The notes beneath the pieces are model-generated. The model was not told where the DNA came from and ran no database searches. It was given only the letters and a program-made list of their open reading frames with translations. Below are positions 25,093-40,500 of a stretch of DNA of 64,000 nucleotides, one piece after another; positions within the stretch are counted from its first letter, which is position 1, and each line of letters opens with the position of its first letter. The DNA comes from Axinella damicornis (taxonomy: Eukaryota; Porifera; Demospongiae; Axinellida; Axinellidae), in contig OZ007515.1 of assembly GCA_963931865.1 (NCBI GenBank), positions 12,015,424-12,079,423 on the forward strand. The letters are read 5' to 3'. Position numbers and translations under genes: made by a program.

Positions 25093-26631
25093 ATGGATTT
25101 GCAGCAGATCAAAGCAACTATAACAAAGGACGTATCACAAGAACAACTGAAAAAGGAAATTACGCGTGAGCACACTCTTGAAATTTCACTTGAAATAACC
25201 AAATGGGAAGACCTGGCATCAGCTCTCCTGCTCACTCCTGTACAGAAAGAAAATATTGAGGACAAGCGAACGATGAATGAAAAACGGCTAGCAGTTCTTG
25301 AAGAGTGGCAGCACACGCATGGTTCTTCAGCTACATATGAGAAGCTGATTGATGCTCTGCTGAAAATTAAAATGCGTAGACTTGCTGAATTTGTTTGCAG
25401 CCTTGTCAAACCACCATCTGCTGGCCTCTCAAGACCACCTGTTCAGAAACCAGTGGCCAACCCCTCTCCAGCCCAAACGTTCCCTATGGCATCATCACAG
25501 CTGCCACCAGTGCCTATCAGTCTCCCACGCCGGTTGGAAGTTGATCACTCAGGGACTCCCTCTCCTGACACTCCAACTGAATTTTCTCAGTTTGGTGCAG
25601 CACCCCAGCCCTCTGTCCATCCTCCATTGTCAGACAAATTGTCAAGTGATTTCCAAGCCAAAGGTTTAGGCTCAAACGACACACCTTGCTTTGCTCGCCA
25701 ACATTGGAAGTTATCAGAGCTGCCACTGACAGGTGAGGGTACCACACTAGCTATTCTAGACACTGGAATTATTGGTACCCATTTTGCCTTCAAAAGTAAA
25801 TTTGTTGCTTGGAGAAATTTCTGTCCTGGCCAACTAGATGTCACTGATTCTGACGGGCATGGCACACAGTGTGCTGGCATTGCTGCAGGCATTGCCTATG
25901 GAAATGCTGCAAAGGTGATATTTCCTGGAGGAGTAGCTCCAGGTGCCCAGTTGATCATCTGTCGTGTTGCACAAAACAAGAATGACTTCAACCGTCAAGC
26001 AATACATTCAGCTCTGGATTGGCTAATATTGCAACAGCAAGCAAACCAACGCAGAGTCGATGTAATCAGCATGTCCTTTGGATTTGATCTCCGTGACCAA
26101 GTAATGGAGGAGAAAATTGGGTATCTAATCAAGATGGGTACCATTTGTGTAGCTGCAGCAGGAAACGATGGCAGGAAAGAAGACATAAAATACCCAGCCA
26201 AGATTAACGATGTGCTGTGCATTGGTGCCCACGATTCCTTAGAAAATCGTGCGCCATTCTCACCAGTTGGGAGGGAGATGGACTTCCTTGCCCCTGGAGT
26301 GAACATACGCTCACCATCAATAGCAGGTAACGATGCACTGATTGTGGGGGACGGCACTTCATGTGCAGCACCAGCAGTTGCTGGCCTCATATGCTTACTA
26401 ATCGAATGTGCAAATCGCGCTGGTTCACCTGCAAATGAAGGTATCCATGACGCTAAAGTTATACATGAGCTACTTAAAGAAATGAGCACTTCAAGAGGTG
26501 AAAGTACACATTTTAAAGCAAAGTATGGTCATGGTGCTTTGAAACCACTCGTGTTCTTTGACAGATCAATCCATAACTGGTCTGAACTTCATAGAGTGAT
26601 TAAAAAAATTAGATCAGATCTTTATCCTTGA
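25093..26631 (+). CDS. Death-domain-subtilisin (S8) fusion protein
   Basis: An intronless 512-residue protein. Residues ~30-105 form a Death domain (KWEDLASALLLTPVQKENI ... LEEWQHTHGSSATYEKLIDALL ... LAEFV). A Pro/Ser-rich linker covers ~110-190. Residues ~205-450 are a subtilase with all catalytic motifs: Asp in AILDTG, His in DGHGTQCAG, oxyanion Asn in AAAGNDG and Ser in GTSCAAPAVAG. A ~60-residue tail (KVIHELLKEMSTS ... YGHGALKPL) follows. There is no signal peptide and no I9 propeptide, so it should be cytosolic. An in-frame TAG 12 bases upstream supports this ATG. By analogy to death-fold adaptors, the Death domain probably assembles or recruits the protease; substrates are unknown. A truncated copy lies at 15440-16122 and a relative at 58382-60923. 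Confidence 0.92.
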   Translation: MDLQQIKATITKDVSQEQLKKEITREHTLEISLEITKWEDLASALLLTPVQKENIEDKRTMNEKRLAVLEEWQHTHGSSATYEKLIDALLKIKMRRLAEFVCSLVKPPSAGLSRPPVQKPVANPSPAQTFPMASSQLPPVPISLPRRLEVDHSGTPSPDTPTEFSQFGAAPQPSVHPPLSDKLSSDFQAKGLGSNDTPCFARQHWKLSELPLTGEGTTLAILDTGIIGTHFAFKSKFVAWRNFCPGQLDVTDSDGHGTQCAGIAAGIAYGNAAKVIFPGGVAPGAQLIICRVAQNKNDFNRQAIHSALDWLILQQQANQRRVDVISMSFGFDLRDQVMEEKIGYLIKMGTICVAAAGNDGRKEDIKYPAKINDVLCIGAHDSLENRAPFSPVGREMDFLAPGVNIRSPSIAGNDALIVGDGTSCAAPAVAGLICLLIECANRAGSPANEGIHDAKVIHELLKEMSTSRGESTHFKAKYGHGALKPLVFFDRSIHNWSELHRVIKKIRSDLYP

Positions 26632-26865
26632 GGTGGTAGCTACACACTAAAGCTGTGATATGAGACAAATGTACAGTTCAAAGAAAAGGAAAACGCAAGT
26701 TTTTTTTATAACTTTAGTTGCCTTTTATGTAAATTTGTATTTTGTTTGTACTTATTTTGTTAAATTTTTTAAAATAATTCATCTGTTTTGTAGCTACACT
26801 ATGTTACCTTTTTGATGGTGGTTGAACTTTAACTTCAATCTGTACAGCACATAATTTTGATGCAC

Positions 26866-26910
26866 AATAAATGACAATGATGTTCTCATTATGTTTCACA
26901 CTCAATAAAC
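26866..26910 (+). terminator. Polyadenylation signals
   Basis: AATAAA at about 26866 and again at about 26904, 235-275 bases after the Death-subtilase stop. The FBXO gene ends on the opposite strand at 26928, so the two genes converge with almost no space. Confidence 0.6.
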
Positions 26911-26927
26911 TGTGTGCACGCTCAGGG

Positions 26928-29900
26928 CTAGCAAACGAATAACTTTATGAATTGTTCTGGAGTGAGATTCTCTGAGCTGGGCTCCTGAGGGTGGTCCTCC
27001 TTCCCCATAGTGGTGCGTGCACAGCAGGGATGACCGTAGCTCTGCATGAAAGGAATGATGGAATGATAACACACTCTGTAAACCTGTATAAGCCCTTGCA
27101 TGGTTTATTCACCCTAGTGACTGGATGCCAGTGCATGGTATACTGATATGTTCCATATTCAAATCGAAAAGATACTGAGTTTGACAATACACCCAGTCTG
27201 CCCAGTCCACCTCCATATGCAGTATTAGCTCACTCAGAACAGTTCCACATACCTCCCAATGCACAAAGTTGCAGCGTGTGCACAGGCAGGCCGCATGGGA
27301 AGCATCAGTTCGAAGCTTTCTCTTTGACAGCCTGCAGAATATAAATATATAGCCATCATAGCAATGTAGTTGTAGTTATAGTTAAATGAAACTTTTGCAT
27401 GAAGTTAAGAAATAAAGATACTCACATGAATTCCTGCTTAAAGATAGCATTCCAGCTGTTACTGTCTGCTGCAAACTCTCCGCCGTCTTCCACTGTGCTA
27501 CCACCATCCTCCTCCACCACCACTGTGCCACCATTCTCCTCCACCACCACTGTGCCACCATTCTCCTCCACCACCACTGTGCCACCATTCTCCTCCACCA
27601 CCACTGTGCCACCATCCTCCGCTACCACTGTGCCACTAACTGTTAATGAGGGGCTGCTTGTATATCTGCTTGCCATCAAATGAAGCTATGAAGGAAAGGA
27701 ATGTGAGTCACTAAAATATTTCAACTGAGCAGTTCATTTGCCATTAGGATGTGAATGAAGAGAACTACCACCCTCTAGCCCTGACAACAACTAAAGCATT
27801 CAGTCGAAATGTTGGAAAAAGTTACTTTCTAGTCCAGGTTCAGTAGGTTTCTAAGACAGAGAAGTTCATTGTACCTTGTTTCCATAGTGATAGGTGGTAA
27901 GTTCACGCCACACCCAGTTCTCCTTGGTGAGTACATGCAGTTTCCTGCAGTATAGGTAGAGTAGTGTAGTATGAAGTTAGATGGAATATTGTAGCTTGCT
28001 GCCGACTGGGTGGGTAGAGTAATGCACTGTACAGCTTGTTACAGTAGTTAGAGTAGTACAAGCTAGGTAGAGTAGTGTAGTATGAAGTTAGATGGAATAT
28101 TGTAGCTTGCTGCAGTAGGTAGAGTAATGTACTACACAGCTTGCTATATTATTGTACATGAGGGTCAACTATAACTAATAGATGCATGTATACTATACAG
28201 TAGTAGTCATGGCAACGTACACTTACAGGTTTGCCTGTCCCAAGTTGAGTACATCTTTGGGATTGGAGAGATGAGATATGATGTGTCTTAGGCAGTCATC
28301 TGGAAGCTTGCAGATATCCCCTGGCCCGCCATAAGGCCTGTTCAGCAGTTCTACCAGTTGTCTCTTCATCTTGAGCAGAGATTTGATCTTGGTGTCGCTA
28401 CTCCTGATAGCAACACCTGTGAACTGATGCCTTCTCCCTGTGTGTATGAGCATGCATGTGTGCGTGGAAACATAAACTGATTAATCATTATACCGAATAT
28501 AGTGCGTACATACACTGGAAGTTAAGCTATGAGCAGAATTGAATCTGGAACGAACATGGCCTGGGACATGCATACACCTACCTTTCTGTAGAACAGCAAT
28601 GGCAGTCTCTATCAGCTTCACCACCAGACTGGTATGCTTCCTTGTCTCCATGGCTACCGTGGGGGAGAGAGCATGGTCAATATGATATGCCCGATAGCTG
28701 GATTTCAATGCAGGTGGTATAAATGCTTGAGTAGAAACAATAATGGATTCTTAACAAAAAAAGTTGCATGCCTGAAGAAGACAGACAAAGAACAGAACAG
28801 TCGAGACGTTGCGTTGACCAGTTCCCCATCTAAAGGCAAGACCTAGCATATCTTATTAACTGTGCGCTAACCAATGTTTTTGGCTTCTTCTGTTATTCTC
28901 AGCAGGGTGGTCTGCATACTGCCACTCAGAGACGGGTAGTACTGCTCAAACAGTAGGGTGACCACCTGATGTGAACAATACGTACAGTGGTGATATATAC
29001 TATCATAGCCATGAGAAGGAGGTGATCATACAATAGCTATTGATATTGCCTTTTGCCTAGCCTCGTTCCCAGGCCCCGCCCAGCTTTTCGTCGCTTACTC
29101 TCAATTTTTGTTCGTGCGTGGGAGAGCCTGGGAACGAGGCTACAACAACCCAATTGTGTGTAGTAATGATTCAGGATTGCTTCTTGATCACAAAACATTC
29201 CGGCCATGGCAGTGACAATGACTTAGCTACACATGCATGACTCGTAGAAGACCTCAACTAACATCTGGTCACCTTATTCAGTAACACAGTTTCATACATG
29301 GATTAAATGGAGACACTGTGCATAGAAATTAAGTATCGTCAATTACGTTTGGCCATAATATACTTGATATGTATGGATTAAGAATTGAACTTTGTGATTA
29401 TTAATTGGCTGAAGCATTCTGCGGGTTGTTACACGTACTTCACTAAAGGATCAAATTGTTAAGTCAGCATCTTTCGTGATCCTTAAATGAAGCAACAACC
29501 ATTTTTCCTGAAGATTGCATGCAGAGCAATACCGTAATAATTATGATTGTAATAACAATGTGATACGTATATTATTGCAATAGTAAAATACGATATGTCC
29601 AAGCATACATTGAGCCTTACCTTGCATATGAAAGGAAAGCAGTTTTCATCCTGCAAAGCTTGGAGGAAGTTCAGCTTGCTAACTGCATCGCTGATGGTCG
29701 AGTAATGGTTGCTCTACGAAATAACAAACATCATTCCTTGACTCATCGGACACTCATTTTAAGTAGCAACAATTTGTACAGATGTTTGTGTATAGCAGAT
29801 TACTAATAATAGAATACTAAGAATAATATTGGGTAGTATGCAATTAAGATCAAAGGAGGTTTGTTAGAATGAAATTAATCGTTAGCAAGCCTCCTTCATC

Positions 29901-30496
29901 TCTGTAAGATGCATGATGACAAGTAACTACAACTACCAATGACATCATATCTTAACTGCAACTGTACCTCTCTTGAACTTGTTCGAGCTGACACACATCG
30001 CTGCACTGAAAGTAATATGGAATTAATAATTATTAGTGGCTTGGTAGTCATGACAACAGGAGTTTTAGTTCAACAAATTTCAGTCCATAGATTCCACCCT
30101 CAACAAACATCAATGCAAAGGACCACCACTTACATAGCAGATGTTTTAGATGCTTCAGGTGTCTCTCTCGCTCTTCTATGGACCTAAACGTTCAGAGGAT
30201 CGAAACAATGACCTAATATCAAACACTAATTAATCAGTGGCCGAGTTTTAATACACTTGCCTGACGGAAGCTTGTACGGGTTTGCTTTTCGCTTCGTTCC
30301 CATCCTCCTCAGTAGTGCTGCGTTTCTTGGAGAGATCGCGAGGCGATGACATGCTCCGCGGGCTGAGGCTGCGTCTGATCTGGTGTGCTAGTTGCGCGTA
30401 GGGACTGTTGCATATATCAGCAATTCTCTTCCACCCAAACTCCGTCCGGATCCAGCTGTCGCCGGGAGAGCGCCAGTCATGGCCAAGAAAGGGCAT
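26928..30496 (-). CDS. FBXO25/32: F-box protein, FBXO25/FBXO32 (atrogin-1) family
   Basis: Substrate receptor of an SCF ubiquitin ligase. Eleven exons, in-phase, 438 residues: 30496-30261, 30183-30134, 30005-29968 (boundary less certain), 29713-29621, 28965-28872, 28653-28582, 28437-28227, 27944-27875, 27685-27426, 27331-27253, 27041-26928. The N terminus [22 protein letters not shown] is diagnostic of the family. [13 protein letters not shown] and the following helices match the leucine-rich region. The F-box is [28 protein letters not shown]. The C terminus has the CTRC...HWE...HPCC segment and ends [10 protein letters not shown]. The first intron starts with GC (GCAAGT). Exon 27685-27426 adds an acidic nine-residue repeat absent from vertebrate members. 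Start at 30496; an upstream TTG was ignored. Confidence 0.95.
27480..27640 (-). repeat. 27-bp coding repeat in the FBXO gene
   Basis: Five tandem copies encoding [13 protein letters not shown] nonapeptides (first and last copies carry AEDGG or EEDGG). Located between the F-box and the conserved C-terminal region, within one exon. Confidence 0.9.
27960..28140. repeat. Intronic direct repeats
   Basis: AGTATGAAGTTAGATGGAATATTGTAGCTTGCTGC-like segments at 27970 and 28080, each with GTAGGTAGAGTA copies, inside an FBXO intron. Confidence 0.75.
29058..29142. mobile_element. TAG...CTA palindromic element
   Basis: TAGCCTCGTTCCCAGGC at the left and GCCTGGGAACGAGGCTA at the right, with CCCAGCTTTTCGTCGC inside. 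No clear 9-bp duplication. It lies in an FBXO intron. Confidence 0.75.
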
Positions 30497-30976
30497 CTTC
30501 AATGATCTTGAGAGTTTACGATTGTCAGAAAATTACCATGAACACTGTACATTAATTTTACTTATGTACTGGCGAGTTATATAGTACTAAACACATTACG
30601 TAATGCATCACGACTGCTAATTATAACACAGTGTGTCCATATTTGGGTATAATGTAAAGGCCCTATTTTTGCTACACGTGGCTATAATAATGGTTGCGTC
30701 ATCCCTCCTTGCAACCTAGAACCAGGTGAACACTGATGCTGGTGTTGTTGGGTGAGCTAGTAGATCTATATTCTGTTGCCCCTGAGGGTCTAGTGTATAA
30801 AATAATATGCATGCTCTGCCCAGAAGGTACAAGAGGGATGGAATGTAGCCTCGTTCCCACGCTCTCGGGAACGAGGCTAGATGGAATGATGATTTTCTGG
30901 GCATGTGCTTGAAGGTCCAGAAACTAAGAATCACCTCCTCGCACACAGGAACCCCCTTCGCTTCACTCTCACCATC
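30497..30976. promoter_or_regulatory. Divergent promoter, FBXO25/32 and TIM14
   Basis: A 480-base interval between the two start codons, read out in both directions. It contains the 34-bp palindromic insertion at 30846. The CACACAG before GAACCC at 30950 could be the acceptor of a non-coding TIM14 5' intron. Confidence 0.5.
30846..30879. mobile_element. 34-bp palindromic element with perfect 9-bp TSD
   Basis: TAGCCTCGTTCCC...GGGAACGAGGCTA, little more than two inverted ends, flanked by GATGGAATG at 30837-30845 and 30880-30888. Confidence 0.92.
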
Positions 30977-32167
30977 ATGACGAGTCTCATGCTGGCAGGC
31001 CTCGGGATTGCGGGGGCTGCATTTGGAGCCCGCTTTCTGATGCAGAGTTTCAAGCAGATCCAGAAGCATGCGTCCAAGTTGCCCAACTCTCCGCTGTTCA
31101 CCGCCTACTACAAGGGAGGGTTTGACCCCAAGATGACAAGAAGAGAAGCCGGGCTGATACTTGGTAAGAGTAATGGTAGAAATGCAGCCCACGGTCACTG
31201 TTGTTGCCAACTTCAGAATCTGAGAATTGAATTCCAAATATCAGATTCTAAAACAGCACTCAAACACAGTTCTTCCATTCACTCCTCTGATGGTAGGCTT
31301 CACTGGTTTGTTTAACTGCTTTCAGGAATTAGTCATTCCCACTTGAGATCAATGTTTGGACCACACGCCACCATTGAGAAAGTAATGAGACACACACGTT
31401 GGAAGAGACCCTAAACGCGGGCTTGTTTTCTTGCCCTCTTCACAGTGGAGGATAATGCTGGGAGTGGATTGCAACCCTCTGTGGAATAGCTACGTAGAAG
31501 TGTAAGAACCCAATTAATGAACCACTCCCACGTACGTATGACACCCCAAAGGAGCTATTCCTGCACCCTAGCCTTATTCCCAGGCCTTCTACATTTCCAG
31601 CATTTGATTGCTACAGTACGATCGCTTACATAAAAGCTGGATGTATAGAATGAGGCTGTATTACACCCCCAACATCCTATGGACACTGAAGTTACACTAT
31701 ATATGAGTAGAGGTTCACCTTCAAGTTAGGAGCTATGATGTCCGTATCGAAGATAGTATTTGTGATTGCTCTTACTGAAGTAGACCCCAGCAGTGGGTTT
31801 AAACCAATTCCTATTATGGGAATGAGGCTATGGAGAATTGGGAGTGAGGCCCAGGAGACCTGGGAAAGGACCTAGAAAATAGGCTAAGGAGACCTGGGAA
31901 TGGACCTAGCAAAGAGGCTAAGGAGACCTGGTAATGGGCCTATTCAAGTCACTTGAATGTGTGCCATCTTCTCAGAGCATGAAGGTGTAGTCCCCCCTCC
32001 CCCCAGGCATCAGCTCCTCCTCCACTAAGGACAGGATTCGGGATGCCCACAAGCAAATCATGCTCCTCAACCACCCGGACAGAGGTGGTTCACCATACAT
32101 TGCTGCCAAGATCAATGAAGCCAAGGACTACCTAGACTCAGGGGGGAAGAGTGCCCGGGGACCCTGA
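30977..32167 (+). CDS. DNAJC19: Mitochondrial import co-chaperone TIM14/PAM18 (DNAJC19/15)
   Basis: Inner-membrane J-protein that stimulates mitochondrial Hsp70 at the TIM23 import motor. Two exons, 30977-31163 and 32007-32167, join in phase to 115 residues, the same size as human DNAJC19. An N-terminal hydrophobic segment ([19 protein letters not shown]) is the membrane anchor. It is followed by [20 protein letters not shown] and a short J domain with the HPD motif ([26 protein letters not shown]). Both junctions are canonical (CTTG/GTAAGA; CCCCAG/GC). Divergent from FBXO25/32. Confidence 0.97.
31560..31960. repeat. Intronic repeats in TIM14
   Basis: AAGGAGACCTGGGAATGGACCTAG-type ~45-base unit repeated about three times at 31848-31945, and a diverged TAG...CTA-type element near 31568-31652 (TAGCCTTATTCCCAGGCC ... 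GAATGAGGCTG). Confidence 0.55.
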
Positions 32168-33033
32168 CCAAGATCATGTGCACACACTCCCATGACATCA
32201 TCACATGTACAGTCACATGATTATCACATGACATGCAATGACGTATTTATTTACACAATATGGCAAATCTGTGTCAGCTGTAACTATATATGCCGAGTAA
32301 TTATTACTTCCATACAGTACGTCAGTATCATTATGCATACAATAATCAACCAATAATTTTGGCTCTTTTTGCCTTGTTCCCATCGCCCAGCTTTTCGTCA
32401 CTTACAGTACTATGAATTTTTGTTTGCATGAGGAGATCTATAGCCTGGGATTGGGGCTATAAGTTATCTCTTTGATGTCATACAATAATTGGTTTCCATT
32501 TGAATTCATTACTATAACCACCCCATAATAAAAGAAACCATAAACTTAATTTTTATTGCTGGATACCTGACCTTGAGAATCGGGAATGGTAGGTTTAAAA
32601 GCTTTTTGATGGCATGCCAACTCTCCCTACCCATCCAGCAATAATGTGATTTTAGCAAACCTCCTTTCATCATCATGCATAAACTCATAGTAGATTTTTA
32701 GTTATAAAAGGTTAACTTAAATGTGATCTCACAATGCAACATATCAACCATGCACATCGCTATAGCTTGGCTCTAGCTTGAGCATGCCTGGGAACAAGGC
32801 TAAGATGTGTACTAGCTAGCCTTATTCCCCTGGCCATGCAGGGCAACATCGTGTACATATACAGTCATGTACTCCCAAGTAGCCTCATTCCCAGGCCTCC
32901 CCACCCAGCTTTTGTCGCTTGCAGTAACGCAAGCAACAAATCCTGGGCATGGAGCGTCTGCCTAGCCAATCAACTTTCCATATTGCAGCAAAGAGTAGAA
33001 TAGGAAGGTAGCAGGTGAAAATGCATAAAAGTA
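32168..33033. other. Intergenic, TIM14 to KAT8 3' ends
   Basis: The two genes converge. AATAAA at about 32527 may serve TIM14. Decayed palindromic elements of the TAGCCTCATTCCCAGGCC kind are near 32370-32455 and 32880-32975. No gene seen. Confidence 0.45.
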
Positions 33034-37378
<4,345 letters not shown>

Positions 37379-37577
37379 TGCCCAGGATAAGCTACTTTCA
37401 CGACTTTCTTATAGAGAACTCGAGATCAGTGAAAAACAGCGATCGCTACCGCGGTCATATGACTATCACGTGACTTAATAAAAAAAGTGGGCGCGGTATT
37501 TATCGTGACGTCACAATAGAATATACACCTCATAGCTTAGATGTGGTGGTGCTTATAACTGTTACTGTGTGTATAAA
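37379..37577. promoter_or_regulatory. Divergent promoter, KAT8 and PHACTR
   Basis: Only 199 bases separate the two ATGs. The interval includes CACGTGAC (E-box/USF-like) near 37468 and TGACGTCA at 37506-37513, a full CRE/ATF palindrome. The function of these motifs is inferred from sequence only. Confidence 0.6.
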
Positions 37578-40500
37578 ATGGCGTATTCGCAACCAGTCGG
37601 AGCAGCCTTTCTTGAAACCAGGATTCGATCTCAGAGCGACTCGGACCTTCTAACTCCTAAAACCAACCATAACGGACTCTACGGCTCAGGCTCTTTGAAA
37701 CGGAACTCAAGCATGGACGAGATATCCAGGCAGACTAAGAGGAAAGGCTTCTTTTACCGGTTAGTGCGACCGTGGAAATGGCGTAAACCGAAGAAGAGTA
37801 AAAGCAGGGACAAGCTGAGGGGAAACGAAGCAAGACGTGAGTGTCGCATGAAGGATGTATGAATGTAGACTGCATTGGCCATCATAATAATTTAGCTAGC
37901 TTTGCTGCTTTTTGCAGTGTCTCTGTAGTCATAGATACGGCCAAATGACTTCAAGATGAATAAGCTAGCTAGGTAGCTATCATGATGAAGAAGCAGTCTT
38001 AGCTGGTGGCATGTTGAAAGCATCATCAGATGTGGCCATACACTACTATAGTATACAGAGGTCGAAATAACATGCGGTCATCGGTCAATTTCCGTGCACT
38101 TAGCTAAAATGACCGCACACTAATCACTTGTTCGGTAGGCGTGACCGATCAACATGCATGAATACAATCACCTAAGTGCATGACCCATAATCACTGTACC
38201 TGGTTCGAATCAGCCAATTTCTTTTTCTCTCTTTCTTTATGCATGAGTTCTAGTCAACCAAATTCTTTTTTTTCCCCAATACACATATACACACAACCAA
38301 CATGCATTTCAATTTAGCTTGGAGAACACACATTCATGCTCTTGTGAATTATTTTTGGTGATGGGCGCTGGCAAATATGACCTAACATATTTTGTAAATG
38401 TCCAATCAAAATCTAAAGTGCTTGGACATTTGACCGCTCAACATGTAATCCTTATTTCGACCTCTGAGTATACCTAATGCGTAGGTCCAACTGCACGTCT
38501 GCAAGCCTACACTGGGATGCTAAAACTGCAGGGCTTGTGGTCATCTGTGGTACGCCATTGTTTATGGATAACATATTTGACTGTCTGAGGGCCCCTCTTT
38601 GTATCTAGACCAGGAGGTTGTGCTAGCTGTCTTGTTATTGTGTCAGGAGAGTTAGCATCAGCTTAGATTAGGTTGTTAATCTCAGCGATTGTGTTTCTTC
38701 CCCAATTATTGAGACATGTGGGGGCACTAGAAGTTCATTAGTTTGTTAACAAGGACAAGAATGATGGCTACCAAATGCACAACGTCCTGGTTTGCATACA
38801 TTGGCATTCATTGTTGTGCTTCAAGGTTGTGTGGACAAACGTGCAATATATCAAGATAATTATATCACCGCTCAGAACTTCTTTGCTAATGAATGTGCTG
38901 TTAGTCTAGCGGCATCAGGTGTAAACAAGTGTGTTTTAGAAACATCCTTACTGAAACGTGTTAAGTAAGATGTATTGCACATGTCCTGCCTACACATACA
39001 CCACCTTGTGCTTGGTGTTGTTGTGTGTGAAAACATACAACCCCTTGTGTGGAATGGGTTGGGTGGTAAGGTGAATTCATGGAGTAGGTAAAGTCCAAAA
39101 TCACCCAGTACTACTACAAGCCAAAATATCCTCTGTAGCTGTGTATGTTCGAGGGCATGTCCTGTGTGGGTGGTAGGAGTGTATTTCTGGAAATGTCAGC
39201 CCTAGTTGAAGCTTTATGTGTACCTAAGCATGTGTGGACCCTGCAATACTGTCTTGGGGGTGGTATCCTGTTAGGTCAGGCCGATGTTTACCCTTTCAGC
39301 ATCTGATTAGGTTGTGACTTGTGCTGAAGGTGGGTATCAACAGTGGGTGTGTCAAAGTCCATGTAGTGTTGTATAATTAGCACTCCACTGGTATAGTGCA
39401 CAATGATATACAAGAACTACGCTGAAATACTAGACTAGCAGCAGCTCTAGTGCCGAGGTGGATGGACTTCTTATGTAATGGTTAACGGTAGGCAAGTCTG
39501 CATTCACTGATATTGTCGGTTAGGGTGCATGGTCACGTAGAGGCACATAGTAATGTATAGTTTGACGTGCTCTCATGGATTAAGGATCCGTTGAAAGTGC
39601 GCCTTCTCGGACGTAGAATGACTAACCGCTTTGCATTACATCATACCGTATAGAGGGAAATTTTTGTATGGTGCTAAGTTTTGTATATTTTGTGTGAAGC
39701 CTGAAGATACGAAAATATAAACTGCAAAAATTTTAACGTCAAATTTTGAACGGGCAATCGAACACATGGAAGTGGCGAGCAAGCAATAGTGTCTGTAACA
39801 CTATTTCTAGCAGCTTGAAGTGAACTTTTTCAATTCAGAGTGGAACAAACAGTGTGTTGATGGAATAGTCTAGAGTGGTACACCTTTGAAGGGTGCTATG
39901 ATTATAAAGCAAGTTTTTTGAATGGTGAAACCAGGAATGGAGTGGAAACGGAGCAGAAAGACCTGTGGTCCTGGTGGTGGTCTGCTGGATTGCGGTGTGG
40001 ACCTGTGGTACTAAACTCTAGCTCACTGCACGATCATGTAGACAGTATCGAGGGCATGGAAGCTCAGTCCATTTTCCAGTCCATTCCGTGTTTTAGTCAC
40101 GTCCCTCTGGTAGTTGAGTAGGCAGTGAATTGGTTGCTAAATGAGGCCAAAATTTAGATCATGTGGGTACCAAAATCAATTAGTACATGTACATGTACCA
40201 TAACCGACGTCCTTATGGAGCCCCCCTACTTGGGAGGTGATTGACCCAAGACATAGGCCGTCAGACCAAGAGCAGAGCTCCCCTTCTTGGGAGGTGATTG
40301 ACCCAAGACATAGGCCATCAGACCAAGAGCGAAAGTAACTTTGTAGTAATTATATGAAAGAAGGTATTTTGTTGTACATAGTGTAGTATTCTCCGTGTCA
40401 TCTGACAGACCAGGAACAAAACTGCAGTTGTAAATATTTAAGGAGGAATTTGTTAGTGTAGTAATTCTCCATGTTAAGAAGGAACTTGATAATGATAGTT

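Noticed and set aside
25093..26631. Bacterial contamination or a bacterial defence subtilase
   Set aside because: The gene sits between intron-containing animal genes, has an animal-type Death domain, and a partial copy is embedded in locally duplicated host DNA.
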